Assembly (NCBI RefSeq): GCF_028553745.1
Contig: NZ_CP067132.1
Location: 1-64,000, forward strand
DNA from: Paracoccus seriniphilus
GTDB lineage: Bacteria; Pseudomonadota; Alphaproteobacteria; Rhodobacterales; Rhodobacteraceae
Direction: 5' to 3'
DNA length: 64,000 nucleotides
Position numbers and translations under genes: made by a program. Position 1 is the stretch's first letter. Each line of letters opens with the position of its first letter. The notes beneath the pieces are model-generated. The model was given only the letters and a program-made list of their open reading frames with translations, did not search any database and was not told the origin of the DNA. Positions 50,841 to 59,161 of the stretch are shown one piece after another.

Positions 50841-51590
50841 TCAGTAGGTTGCCCGACCGCCCGACAGATCGAAGGCTGCGCCGGTGGTGAAGGAGTTTTC
50901 GGCCGAGGCCATCCACAGGACCATATTCGCGACCTCTTCCACGGTGACGAAACGTCCACGAGGGATCTTGCTCATCATGTAATCGATGAATTCCTGCGAG
51001 ACTTGTTCGAGGATGCGTGTCCGGGCCGTGGCCGGGGTAATGCAGTTCACTGCGATGTCATGCTGGGCCATCTCCTTTCCCAGCGACTTGGTCATCGCAA
51101 TGACGGCCGCTTTCGAGGCCGAATAGGCCGAGGCGTTGGGATTGCCTTCCTTGCCCGCGATCGAGGCGATATTCACGATCCGCCCGTAGTTGCGCGCGAC
51201 CATGCCGGGAATGACCGCGCGGCAGGTATGGAATGTCCCATCGACATTCACGGCCTGAACCTTGCGCCACATCTCGACCGGATATTCTGCCAGCGGCGCC
51301 GACGGACCAGCAATGCCAGCGCTGTTGATCAGCACATCGACGCGCCCGAACGTCTCTTCGCTGGACTTCTGCGCGGCCAGAACGCTGTCCAGATCGCTGA
51401 CATCGGTCTGCACCATCAGAACGCGGTCTGCGGGCAGGGTGGCAACCCGGTCTTCGGCTGCGCTGACATCCATGTCCCAGATCGCGACCCGGGCACCCGA
51501 TTCAACCAGCCGCGCCGCGACGGCGGCGCCGATCCCGTTTGCCCCGCCGGTGACAACCGCCACGCGATCCCTGAAATCATAGCTGTTCAT
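50841..51590 (-). CDS. SDR oxidoreductase (keto-deoxy-rhamnonate/3-oxoacyl reductase-like)
   Basis: 249 aa. VTGGANGIGAAVAARLVESGA (13-33), NSAGIAG, NIASIAGKEGNPNASAYSASKAA (catalytic S and YxxxK), C-terminal FDLSGGRATY. That ending recurs in SDRs of L-rhamnonate-type pathways as far as I recall, which agrees with the FAH-type hydrolase whose gene overlaps this one by four bases (ATGA). The operon therefore has three SDRs: probably sugar C1 oxidation, C4 oxidation and one more step, assignments open. Confidence 0.83.
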   Translation of the reverse strand: MNSYDFRDRVAVVTGGANGIGAAVAARLVESGARVAIWDMDVSAAEDRVATLPADRVLMVQTDVSDLDSVLAAQKSSEETFGRVDVLINSAGIAGPSAPLAEYPVEMWRKVQAVNVDGTFHTCRAVIPGMVARNYGRIVNIASIAGKEGNPNASAYSASKAAVIAMTKSLGKEMAQHDIAVNCITPATARTRILEQVSQEFIDYMMSKIPRGRFVTVEEVANMVLWMASAENSFTTGAAFDLSGGRATY

Positions 51591-52450
51591 GGGCGCCCCC
51601 CGGAGGTCTCGACAACGGCCTGCCGCTGTTCGCCCAGTCCTTGGATGGAGAGGCGCACCTCATCGCCCGGTTTCAGCCAGACCGGCGGCTTCATTCCTGC
51701 ACCCACGCCCGGAGGCGTGCCGGTGCAGATCAGATCACCGGGCTCCAGCTGGCAGAATTCGCTCATGTAAGAGACGATGGTCGGCACGTCGAAGATCATT
51801 TTCGCGGTCGAGCCGCTCTGCATGCGTTGACCATTCACATCCAGGGTCATGTCCAGATCATTGAAATCGCCAACCTCATCGGGCGTGACCAGCATCGGAC
51901 CGGTGGGGCAGAAATTGGGATAGCTCTTGCCCTTGACCCATTGGCCGCCGCGCTCCAGCTGCCATGCCCGTTCGGACAGATCATTGACCAGCACGAAACC
52001 GGCAACATGCTCCATCGCCTCTTCGCGGGTGATGTTCAGCGCCGCCGTCCCGATCACGATGCCCAGTTCGACCTCCCAGTCCAGCTTGGTCATTCTGGGT
52101 GAATACAGGATCGGGTCATTCGGCCCGCAATAGGTCGCCGATGATTTGTTGAACAGGATCGGTTCCGAGGGGATGTCCATGCCGGCTTCGGCGGCGTGAT
52201 CGGAATAATTCAGCCCGATGCACCAGATATTGCGTGGCTGCGCGACAGGTGGCGCAATGCGTTTCCCATCGGCACTGACGGCGGGCAATGATGAAGGATC
52301 CGTCGCTTTCAGTGTCTCGATCAGCGCCGCTGACAATGTTGTCGGCGTGAAATCCGCGACAATGCTGCTGACATCGCGCAATGTGCCGCCGGCATCCAGA
52401 ATACAGGGTGTCTTCGCCTCGTCACGGTTGCCCAGTCGCATCAGTTTCAT
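51587..52450 (-). CDS. Fumarylacetoacetate hydrolase family, 2,4-diketo-3-deoxy sugar-acid hydrolase-like
   Basis: 287 aa, longer than the 228-aa relative at 8770. NIWCIGLNYSDHAAEAGMDIPSEPILFNKSSATYCGPND, metal ligands in LDWEVELGIVIG and FVLVNDLSER, and CTGTPPGVGAGMKPP match the LRA6/diketo-deoxy-rhamnonate-fuconate hydrolase branch. Hydrolysis of the C3-C4 bond would give pyruvate plus a hydroxy acid. ATG at 52450 follows GGAG by eight bases and is four bases after the enolase stop. Confidence 0.87.
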   Translation of the reverse strand: MKLMRLGNRDEAKTPCILDAGGTLRDVSSIVADFTPTTLSAALIETLKATDPSSLPAVSADGKRIAPPVAQPRNIWCIGLNYSDHAAEAGMDIPSEPILFNKSSATYCGPNDPILYSPRMTKLDWEVELGIVIGTAALNITREEAMEHVAGFVLVNDLSERAWQLERGGQWVKGKSYPNFCPTGPMLVTPDEVGDFNDLDMTLDVNGQRMQSGSTAKMIFDVPTIVSYMSEFCQLEPGDLICTGTPPGVGAGMKPPVWLKPGDEVRLSIQGLGEQRQAVVETSGGRP

Positions 52451-52454
52451 TCTG

Positions 52455-53759
52455 TCATTCTCCGTTTTGTTGCCAGGCAGAGCCCAGAGGGGCACCGCCG
52501 ACGAATGTTCCGGCATCGGGATCTTCGGCGATCCGCAGCACCTCGTTCCATTTGGCCATCCTCTCGGATCGAGTCATGGAGCCGACTTTCAACTGCCCGG
52601 CCCCCAGCCCTACGGACATATGCGCGATAGAGACATCCTCGGTTTCCCCCGAGCGGGCCGAGACGATGCAGCGATAGCCAGCCTTGTCGGCGGCCTGCAT
52701 CGTGGCCAGGCTTTCGCTGACGGTGCCGGCCTGATTGACCTTGATCAGCACCGCATTGCAGGCCTCGTCCTGCGCCGCCTGTTCCAGCAATGCCGCATTG
52801 GTCACAAGATAGTCGTCGCCGATGATCTGCAAGCGATCGGAGAAGTGCCGGGTGAATTCGGTCATTCCCGCGACATCATCCTCGGCCAGCGGATCCTCGA
52901 TAGAGGCGATGGCATAGCTGTCGATCCAGCGCGACAGCAGCGCGATCATCCCGTCGGTATCCATCTGGTTCTGATCCAGCGCCAGACGATAACGGCCATT
53001 CTGCCCGAATTCCGAGGCAGCGATATCCAACGAGATCACGACGCCTTTGCCCGGTGTTTCGCCAGCCAGTTCGATGGCGCGCGTCAGGGTTTCCAGCGCC
53101 TGTTCATTGCTGTCGAAGGCGGGCCACCAGCCGCCCTCATCCGCCACGCCCGAACGGCGGCCCTGTTGCGCCATCAGGGATCCGGCAGCGGCATGAATTT
53201 CCGCGCTGATGTCCAGCGCTTCGGCGAAATCGGCAGCGCCGGGCACCATGACCATGAAATCCTGAATGTCGACGCGACGGCCCGCATGGGCACCACCGCC
53301 GAATATCTGGATCTCGGGCAGGGGGATCGAGGGTTTGCGGCCTGTCACCTGTGCCAGGTGCCGCCACAAAGGCACGCCCTGCTGATTGGCCGCCGCATGC
53401 ATCAGCGCCAGCGAGGTGGCCACGATGGCATTGCCCCCCAACCGGGATTTCAGCGGCGTTCCATCAAGTTCGATCATGGTTTGATCAAGGGCTTGTTGGT
53501 CGCGCACATCGCGCCCCAGCAAGGCAGGGGCCAGGGTTTCGTCAATGGCGGCAATGGCGCGGGTGACATCCATGCCGCCCAGCCTGTCGCCGCCGTCACG
53601 CAGGTCCAGCGCCTCGCGGCTGCCCCGTGACGCCCCCGCCGGGGCGATGGCGCGCCCCACGGCACCTCCGGCCAGAGTCACTTCGGTTTCGATCGTCGGG
53701 CGGCCCCGGCTGTCCCAGACGCGGCGGGCGCGGATTGAGGAGATGTCAGTTTCGGTCAT
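52455..53759 (-). CDS. Diverged enolase (phosphopyruvate hydratase) paralogue in a sugar operon
   Basis: 434 aa, full-length enolase fold. Conserved relative to yeast numbering: metal ligands S44 (Ser39), D245 (Asp246), E288 (Glu295), D315 (Asp320); E208 (Glu211); base K340 (Lys345) and K391 (Lys396); H158 (His159); phosphate ligands R369-S370 (Arg374-Ser375). Changed: D167 replaces Glu168, A368 replaces His373 (VSARSGETED instead of VSHRSGETED), and the mobile loop PSGASTG reads PAGASRG (A41, R45). The lost residues face the C3 hydroxyl of 2-phosphoglycerate. I infer a substrate larger at C3, not glycolytic enolase. It overlaps the kinase gene by four bases. Confidence 0.88.
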   Translation of the reverse strand: MTETDISSIRARRVWDSRGRPTIETEVTLAGGAVGRAIAPAGASRGSREALDLRDGGDRLGGMDVTRAIAAIDETLAPALLGRDVRDQQALDQTMIELDGTPLKSRLGGNAIVATSLALMHAAANQQGVPLWRHLAQVTGRKPSIPLPEIQIFGGGAHAGRRVDIQDFMVMVPGAADFAEALDISAEIHAAAGSLMAQQGRRSGVADEGGWWPAFDSNEQALETLTRAIELAGETPGKGVVISLDIAASEFGQNGRYRLALDQNQMDTDGMIALLSRWIDSYAIASIEDPLAEDDVAGMTEFTRHFSDRLQIIGDDYLVTNAALLEQAAQDEACNAVLIKVNQAGTVSESLATMQAADKAGYRCIVSARSGETEDVSIAHMSVGLGAGQLKVGSMTRSERMAKWNEVLRIAEDPDAGTFVGGAPLGSAWQQNGE

Positions 53760-54757
53760 GGCTCTTTTCGGTTCGAGTTAAAGGCGGCAATGATCCCGGT
53801 CAGTCGCGATGGCGGGTTCCGCACCAAGGGCAGGGCGATGTGCCGCACGGCCTGCCGTCCGGCGTCGTCCAGATATTCGACGGGCGATTTCCCATCGACG
53901 CGGGCCAGGAACAGAGCTGGCAACAGCGCGGCGACACGCTCTTCGAGGGCTGCGGGATCCTCCCAATCGACATGCTGCAGATAGGTGTCGCGAAATGCCT
54001 CCAACTGGGCCAGCAGGTCTTCGCGCCGGTCGGGCAGATGCACCGCCTTCAGCAACAGATGGTTCAGGCAGAAGGCCACATCGAAACAGGGATCGCCCAT
54101 GGTGGCGCATTCGGCATCCAGAATGACGGGCTGACCGTCGCGCAGCATGATGTTCTTGGGACTGACATCGCCATGCACCAGCACACCATCCGCCCTGTAG
54201 AGCGCATCGGCCAGTTGACGCAGCCGGACCTCAAGTTCGGGATATTTCGTCGCGGTGAACAGCAGATAGGGTTCAATCCGCAGCGCCCGGAAATCATCGC
54301 GGTTGGCAAAGGATGTTGCATCGAAGCCGGGCCGGGCCGAGGCGCTGTGGATCGCACCCAGCAGTCGGGCGACGGCTGCGGCCTCTCCGCGATCGGGCTG
54401 CCCGGTCAGCAGGGCATCCTTCCATAGATAGGTCTCATCGCCGGTCAGATATTCCATGGCAAAGCCGTTCATTTCTTCGGATCGGCCATAGAGCTGCGGT
54501 GCATTCCGGGGCGCGATGCGGCCGGCACAGGACAGCCATTCATATTCCGCCCTGTTGCGGTGAACGGGGGCCAGCCATTCTTCCTGAACGCGCAACTTGG
54601 CGAGGGCGAATTTCGCGCAGATGCGCAGATCGCCGACCTGAACCTCGGCGATGTCCGAGGCAACACCACCGGTCAGCGGGCGCACCAATGTGACCTGATC
54701 TGCGCGCCCAAGATTCAGCGCTTCGACCAATGCGATGCATCGTTCCCTTAGCTGCAA
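53756..54757 (-). CDS. APH-family phosphotransferase (small-molecule kinase), first gene of sugar operon
   Basis: 333 aa, aminoglycoside/choline-kinase fold (PF01636 type). Probable ATP lysine K49 (ICAKFALA), MEYLTGDE hinge, catalytic loop HGDVSPKN at 195-202 (D197, N202) and metal motif LDAE at 213-216 followed by GDPCFDVAFCL. The start is TTG at 54757 with AAGGAA seven bases upstream; no nearby ATG fits. No antibiotic-resistance context: it leads a sugar ABC operon and overlaps the enolase-paralogue gene, so it more likely phosphorylates the imported sugar or sugar acid (inference). Methylthioribose- or hydroxylysine-kinase-like roles are alternatives. Confidence 0.82.
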   Translation of the reverse strand: MQLRERCIALVEALNLGRADQVTLVRPLTGGVASDIAEVQVGDLRICAKFALAKLRVQEEWLAPVHRNRAEYEWLSCAGRIAPRNAPQLYGRSEEMNGFAMEYLTGDETYLWKDALLTGQPDRGEAAAVARLLGAIHSASARPGFDATSFANRDDFRALRIEPYLLFTATKYPELEVRLRQLADALYRADGVLVHGDVSPKNIMLRDGQPVILDAECATMGDPCFDVAFCLNHLLLKAVHLPDRREDLLAQLEAFRDTYLQHVDWEDPAALEERVAALLPALFLARVDGKSPVEYLDDAGRQAVRHIALPLVRNPPSRLTGIIAAFNSNRKEP

Positions 54758-54777
54758 GAGTCAGTTCCTTACTTGAG

Positions 54778-54818
54778 TGTTCACGTGAACATTAAGTGTT
54801 GCGCAAAGTGGCTGTCAA
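54778..54818 (-). promoter_or_regulatory. Promoter and LacI operator of the kinase/enolase/sugar operon
   Basis: On the minus strand TTGACA (54818-54813), eighteen bases, TAATGT (54794-54789). The perfect palindrome TGTTCACGTGAACA (54778-54791) overlaps the -10 box and start region. The same -35 box, spacer length and operator position recur at 58991-59030. Confidence 0.8.
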
Positions 54819-54917
54819 CGCTTTACTTGTAAAAATCATGCGGCAGGGCCGCGATGGGCTTGCAACTGCAAACAGGGCGACGCACAGGCAGGCCAAGCAA
54901 AAGCGGGAGAACATGCC

Positions 54918-55910
54918 GTGGCAAAACGCATCACGATCAAATCGATCGCCCAGGATCTTGGAATTTCACATATGACGGTGTCCCGGGCACTGTCGAACAA
55001 TCCCAATGTCAGCAAGGCAACCCGTGATGCGATTCTGGCCCGCGCCAATGAACTGGGCTATGTCAAAAGCGCGGCGGCCAGCGCCATGCGCGGCGATACG
55101 ACGCGGATTGTCGGGTTGTTGCTGCCCAATATTGTCAATGAATTCTACGCGCGCTTTGCCAATACGCTGGCCACGGCTTGCGGTCAGAACGGGCTGCATC
55201 TGATCATCCATCTGACCAATGACGATCCGCAGGCCGAAGATCGGGCCATCGCCCGCCTGCGTGAGGTGCAGGCCATGGCCGTGGTCATGGTGCCTTCGCC
55301 CGGGGGCGGTGACCTGGGTGCCGCGCATCTGCGTGCGATGAAGGTGGTGCAACTGATCCGGCAGCGCCCCTCGATCCGGCAGGCCGCTGCAGTGCTGGTG
55401 AATGACAGGGATGCCATTGCGCAGGCGGTCGTGCGTCTGGCTCAGCTGGGGCATCGCTCGATCGGATATATCGGCGCAGATGCCGGTCTGTCCTCGGGGC
55501 GCAATCGTCTTGCGGCCTTCCAGCAGGGTCTGGCAACGGCAGGTATACCGGTGACATCAGAACATATGCACACTGGCGCGCCATCCTTTGCCATGGGGCG
55601 CGATCACGCACGACAGCTTTTCGCATCCGAGGGTGCCACGGCGATCCTTTGCGGCGGGTTCGAAATTTCGAATGGTGCGCTGAATGCCTTCATGGAGTTG
55701 CCCGAGGCGCAGCGCAGCCAGACCGCCTTTGTCGGCTATGGTGATCCGTCCTTCTATACCTGGATCAATGGCGGGCTGTCGACGATCCGCGTTCCCGTGG
55801 ACCGTCTGGCCCATCAGACCCTTGCAGTGTTGACCGATCCCGATCCCGCCGATGAGGCCTATTTCAACTTTGGTGCCGAATTCGTCGATCGAGGCTTGCC
55901 ACGGGCATAG
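54918..55910 (+). CDS. LacI-family transcriptional regulator of the sugar and TTT operons
   Basis: 330 aa. Helix-turn-helix ITIKSIAQDLGISHMTVSRALSNNPNVS (about 5-32), hinge LGYVKSAAASAMRGDT, effector domain with IVGLLLPNIVNEFYARFANTLA. Starts with GTG at 54918 after GGGAGAA. Divergent from the kinase operon. Identical GTTCACGTGAAC operators before the kinase gene and before the fourth tctC suggest it represses both. Its last 52 bases overlap the 3' end of the convergent tctA gene. Confidence 0.9.
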   Translation: MAKRITIKSIAQDLGISHMTVSRALSNNPNVSKATRDAILARANELGYVKSAAASAMRGDTTRIVGLLLPNIVNEFYARFANTLATACGQNGLHLIIHLTNDDPQAEDRAIARLREVQAMAVVMVPSPGGGDLGAAHLRAMKVVQLIRQRPSIRQAAAVLVNDRDAIAQAVVRLAQLGHRSIGYIGADAGLSSGRNRLAAFQQGLATAGIPVTSEHMHTGAPSFAMGRDHARQLFASEGATAILCGGFEISNGALNAFMELPEAQRSQTAFVGYGDPSFYTWINGGLSTIRVPVDRLAHQTLAVLTDPDPADEAYFNFGAEFVDRGLPRA

Positions 55911-57379
55911 GCCCGACGCGCCATGACCATGCGGATCAGCGGATAAAGGAATGTCGCGACGGTCAGAACGCCCAGAACCGCCGCAATCGGGCGTTCAAAG
56001 AAAGCCAGCAGATTTCCATCGGCCTTGATCATCGAGGTCACGAAGTGCTTTTCCACCATTGGTCCCAGAACCAGCCCCAGGATCGCCGGTGCCAGCGGGA
56101 TCTCGTTCTCCTCCATGATGTAGCCGGCAATGCCGAAGGCCAGCATGATTCCCACGCCCATGACGGAATTGTTGATCGAATAGGATCCGACGATGCAGAA
56201 CAGCAGAATGATCGGCATCAGAATGCGGGTTGGCGAGGACAGCAGGAATCCGGCAGCGTGAATGGCCAGCCAGCCGATGGGCAGCATCAGCAGATTGGCC
56301 AGCACGAAAATCATGAAGATGGCATAGACCATCTCTGGTTGATGGAGGAAGATCATCGGGCCGGGATTGAGCCCCTTGACGAACATCACCCCGATGACGA
56401 TTGCGGTGATCGTGTCGCCGGGAATGCCGAACACCAGCGCGGGGATCCAGGCCCCGGACACGGCAGCGTTGTTCGAGGCTCCGGCCTCGACCAGGCCTTC
56501 GGGATGGCCGGTTCCGAATTTTTCCGGCTCACGCGAGAATTTCTTGGAGATCGCATAGGACACCCAGGCAGCGATATCCGCGCCCGCCCCGGGCAAGGCC
56601 CCGATCACGGTGCCAAGTGATGCGCCACGCAGCGCCTGAAGCGGGTATTTCATCAGGTTGCTGATCTGAGACAGGAATATCGGGCCGCTGACCCGGACCT
56701 GGCGCGATTGTGCGGCGGGCTTGGTATAGGATCTGATGATCTCGGCCACGGCAAAGATCCCGATCATGGCCGGCACGAATTGCACCCCGGCCAGAAGTTC
56801 GACCGAACCAAAGGTATAGCGCGCGGCACCGGTGGGGTTGTTCTGGCCCACCATCGAAACGGCCAGCCCGATGAACAGGGACACCAGCCCCAGCAATGGT
56901 TGGCTGGATGAAACAAAGACTGCGCTGGACAGGCCCAGAAGCACCAGCCAGAAATATTCGAAAGAGGAAAACTTCAGTGCCACTTCGGCCAGTTGCGGGG
57001 CCATCAGGCTCAGCACGATCGTGCCCAGGATGCCGCCAATCGCCGAAAACACCAGACAGGCGCCAAGAGCTTCATTGGCCTTGCCGCGCCGGTTCAACGC
57101 ATAGCTATCCTCGACATAGGCGGCCGAGGCCGGGGTGCCCGGCATCCGCATCAGAGTTCCGGCAATATCCCCCGCAAATATCGCCATGCCCGTCGCTGCC
57201 ACGATAGAGGCCACGGCGGGAACGGGATCCATGAAGAATGTGACCGGCACCAGCAGCGCGGTCGCCATCGAGGCCGTCAGACCGGGAATGGCCCCGATGA
57301 ACATGCCGAAAAAACCGGCGCCCAGAACCGCCAGCAGGACGTCGGGGCGCATTACGATGCCAAGCGCTTCGAAAAGCAT
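55859..57379 (-). CDS. tctA: TTT large membrane subunit (TctA family), copy 4
   Basis: 506 aa, about twelve membrane segments. Motifs GMFIGAIPGLTASMATALLVPVTFF (about 24-48), LMRMPGTPASAAYVEDSYALNRRG (about 80-103), GALPGAGADIAAWVSYAISKKFSREPEKFGTGHPEG (about 276-311). Very like the copy at 41139. The charged C-terminal tail ends inside the 3' end of the convergent lacI gene (55859-55910). Confidence 0.93.
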   Translation of the reverse strand: MLFEALGIVMRPDVLLAVLGAGFFGMFIGAIPGLTASMATALLVPVTFFMDPVPAVASIVAATGMAIFAGDIAGTLMRMPGTPASAAYVEDSYALNRRGKANEALGACLVFSAIGGILGTIVLSLMAPQLAEVALKFSSFEYFWLVLLGLSSAVFVSSSQPLLGLVSLFIGLAVSMVGQNNPTGAARYTFGSVELLAGVQFVPAMIGIFAVAEIIRSYTKPAAQSRQVRVSGPIFLSQISNLMKYPLQALRGASLGTVIGALPGAGADIAAWVSYAISKKFSREPEKFGTGHPEGLVEAGASNNAAVSGAWIPALVFGIPGDTITAIVIGVMFVKGLNPGPMIFLHQPEMVYAIFMIFVLANLLMLPIGWLAIHAAGFLLSSPTRILMPIILLFCIVGSYSINNSVMGVGIMLAFGIAGYIMEENEIPLAPAILGLVLGPMVEKHFVTSMIKADGNLLAFFERPIAAVLGVLTVATFLYPLIRMVMARRAYARGKPRSTNSAPKLK

Positions 57380-57397
57380 GTCGGATCCTCTTCCTTG

Positions 57398-57880
57398 TCA
57401 GCGCGGAATGATGTGCCAGATCAGTGTCTCGACCGGACCGATCGGCAGGGGCACCAGCAAGAAGCGGCTGAAGACCACATAGATCAGCAGAGAGGCCAGA
57501 ACCGAAATGATCAGCGCGATCACGGGCGCAACCCTGCCCAGCCACATCAGGATGAACAGCAAGATCACGGCAACAGGCACAAAGCCCAGCCGGTCGGCCA
57601 GCAGGATATAGGCCACCACGCCAAGCAGCGAGGCAAGCGCCCCCCAGCCAGCACGGCCCGTGGGCGGCACGATCAATTGAAACAGGCTGCCGCCACGAAT
57701 GGCCCATGACTGCACGAACAGCGCCAGCCCCAGCAGCAGACCCATCATGCCGATCAGGAAGGGCATGGTGCCGGCGCCATATTTCTGCCCGGGCAGGGCA
57801 GGGTAGTCATGGGAGGAAATGATCAGCGCCACCCCGCCAAGCATGACCATCAGCGCAATCGCTAGCCTGTTGATTTTCAT
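57398..57880 (-). CDS. tctB: TTT small membrane subunit (TctB family), copy 4
   Basis: 160 aa with four membrane segments (about 4-20, 37-57, 75-92, 98-145) and the ending SRFLLVPLPIGPVETLIW, which resembles the tctB at 40666. ATG at 57880 is used; a GTG at 57889 adds three residues, and neither has a clear ribosome-binding site. Confidence 0.87.
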   Translation of the reverse strand: MKINRLAIALMVMLGGVALIISSHDYPALPGQKYGAGTMPFLIGMMGLLLGLALFVQSWAIRGGSLFQLIVPPTGRAGWGALASLLGVVAYILLADRLGFVPVAVILLFILMWLGRVAPVIALIISVLASLLIYVVFSRFLLVPLPIGPVETLIWHIIPR

Positions 57881-57910
57881 GGGTATCACATATCGCGGCT
57901 GGAAAGGGGT

Positions 57911-57934
57911 GCCGGCGACAATCCTGCCGCCGGC
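57911..57934 (-). other. Intercistronic GC hairpin after tctC, copy 4
   Basis: GCCGGCG (57911-57917), ten-base loop, CGCCGGC (57928-57934), seven pairs, placed just downstream of the tctC stop in the minus-strand transcript. No T-run. Confidence 0.65.
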
Positions 57935-57940
57935 GGGCGG

Positions 57941-58909
57941 TCATTTTGCAAGACCTGCGGCTTCGAGGATCTTGCCAAAGTCCTCGTCGGACTGCGCGAT
58001 GAAGGCCACGGCATCATCGCTGCCCAACCAGGTCGCGCCCAATCCGCGTTCCTTCATGAAGTCCTGATATTCGTCTGAATTGAAGGCGGTTTCCACGGCT
58101 TCGGTCAGGCGCGCGCGCACATCATCGGGCAGACCCTTGGGCGCCATAACGCCACGCCATGAACTCAGCGTCCAGTCAACGCCGGATTCCTTCAGCGTCG
58201 GAACGTCAGGATAGGCGGGATTGCGTTCATCGCCCATGCTCGCCAGGGGCTTGATACGCCCGGCGTCGATCATCGAACTGCCTTCGGGCAGCGAGGCGGT
58301 CACAAAGTCCAGGCTGCCCGCCACCATCTCGGTGATGGCCGAGGCCGAACCTTCGCTGGGAACCCATTTGACGTGATCGGCCCCCTTGCCCAATGCCATC
58401 GTCCAGCCCGCCATGGCAACATGCCAGATGCCGCCCTGGCCGGTGCCCGAAGCAGAGAGCGTGCCGGGTTCGGCTGCGGAAATCGCGGCGTTCAGTTCCT
58501 CGATGGTGGTATAGTCGCTGTCGGTCGGCACCATGACCCCGGCGGCGTCCTGGTTCACCAATGCGATGACATCGTAATCCTTGTAGGTCAGATCGGTCAG
58601 GCCCTGCCAATGCATCATGGTGACCTCGACGGTGCCAAGACCGATAGTGTAGCCATCGGGATCGGCCGTGGCGATCGCGGAATGGCCGACAACGCCCGAA
58701 CCACCGGTCCGGTTGACGACATTGACGGGTTGTCCAAGGTCTTCCTGCATCACCGATGCCAGAATCCGCGCCACGGCGTCGGTGCCTCCCCCGGCACCCC
58801 ATGGCACGATGAACTGGATCGGCCGATCAGGATATTCGGCCATCGCAGGCGCTGCGGCCAGCACCCCGGCAGAGAGCGCGGCGGCGAGTCCGGTTGCAAG
58901 TCTGATCAT
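57941..58909 (-). CDS. tctC: TTT substrate-binding protein (TctC family), copy 4
   Basis: 322 aa, signal peptide about 1-25 (AAAPAMAEYP). TctC marks: DRPIQFIVPWGAGGGTDAVARILASVM, VNVVNRTGGSGVVGHSAIATADPDGYTIG, SASGTGQGGIWHVAMAG and PDVPTLKESGV. ATG at 58909 follows GGGGGA by six bases. Operator and promoter lie at 58991-59030, the same as for the kinase/enolase operon, so its ligand is probably part of the same catabolic programme, perhaps the sugar acid itself. Confidence 0.92.
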   Translation of the reverse strand: MIRLATGLAAALSAGVLAAAPAMAEYPDRPIQFIVPWGAGGGTDAVARILASVMQEDLGQPVNVVNRTGGSGVVGHSAIATADPDGYTIGLGTVEVTMMHWQGLTDLTYKDYDVIALVNQDAAGVMVPTDSDYTTIEELNAAISAAEPGTLSASGTGQGGIWHVAMAGWTMALGKGADHVKWVPSEGSASAITEMVAGSLDFVTASLPEGSSMIDAGRIKPLASMGDERNPAYPDVPTLKESGVDWTLSSWRGVMAPKGLPDDVRARLTEAVETAFNSDEYQDFMKERGLGATWLGSDDAVAFIAQSDEDFGKILEAAGLAK

Positions 58910-58990
58910 GTTGGTTCCCCCCATTTTGATTCAGTCTGTCTTGATTTGCGTCCTGCGAATTTCTGTTTGGCAGGACCAGAAATGCCAATA

Positions 58991-59030
58991 GTTCACGTGA
59001 ACATCTGGCAGAGCGGGTTTCGGCTGTCAA
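58991..59030 (-). promoter_or_regulatory. Promoter and LacI operator of the fourth TTT operon
   Basis: On the minus strand TTGACA (59030-59025), eighteen bases, AGATGT (59006-59001), then the palindrome GTTCACGTGAAC (59002-58991). The -35 box with following GCC, the spacer length, and the ATGTTCACGTGAAC run match the promoter at 54778-54818. Confidence 0.78.
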
Positions 59031-59161
59031 GCTGTCGCCGTCCCGGTGGCCGACGGCTGCGCGCCTTCCTGTTGTGGCGCAACCGCAGGATTCGTCTGTC
59101 AGGATCTCTGTTGTCCGGGCCGGATTCCGGATGTCATGTCGGTGTCAGACCTCCTTCAGGT

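Noticed and set aside
53756..54757. Aminoglycoside resistance phosphotransferase
   Set aside because: Same fold, but the gene is embedded in a sugar catabolic operon under a LacI operator with no resistance or mobile-element context.
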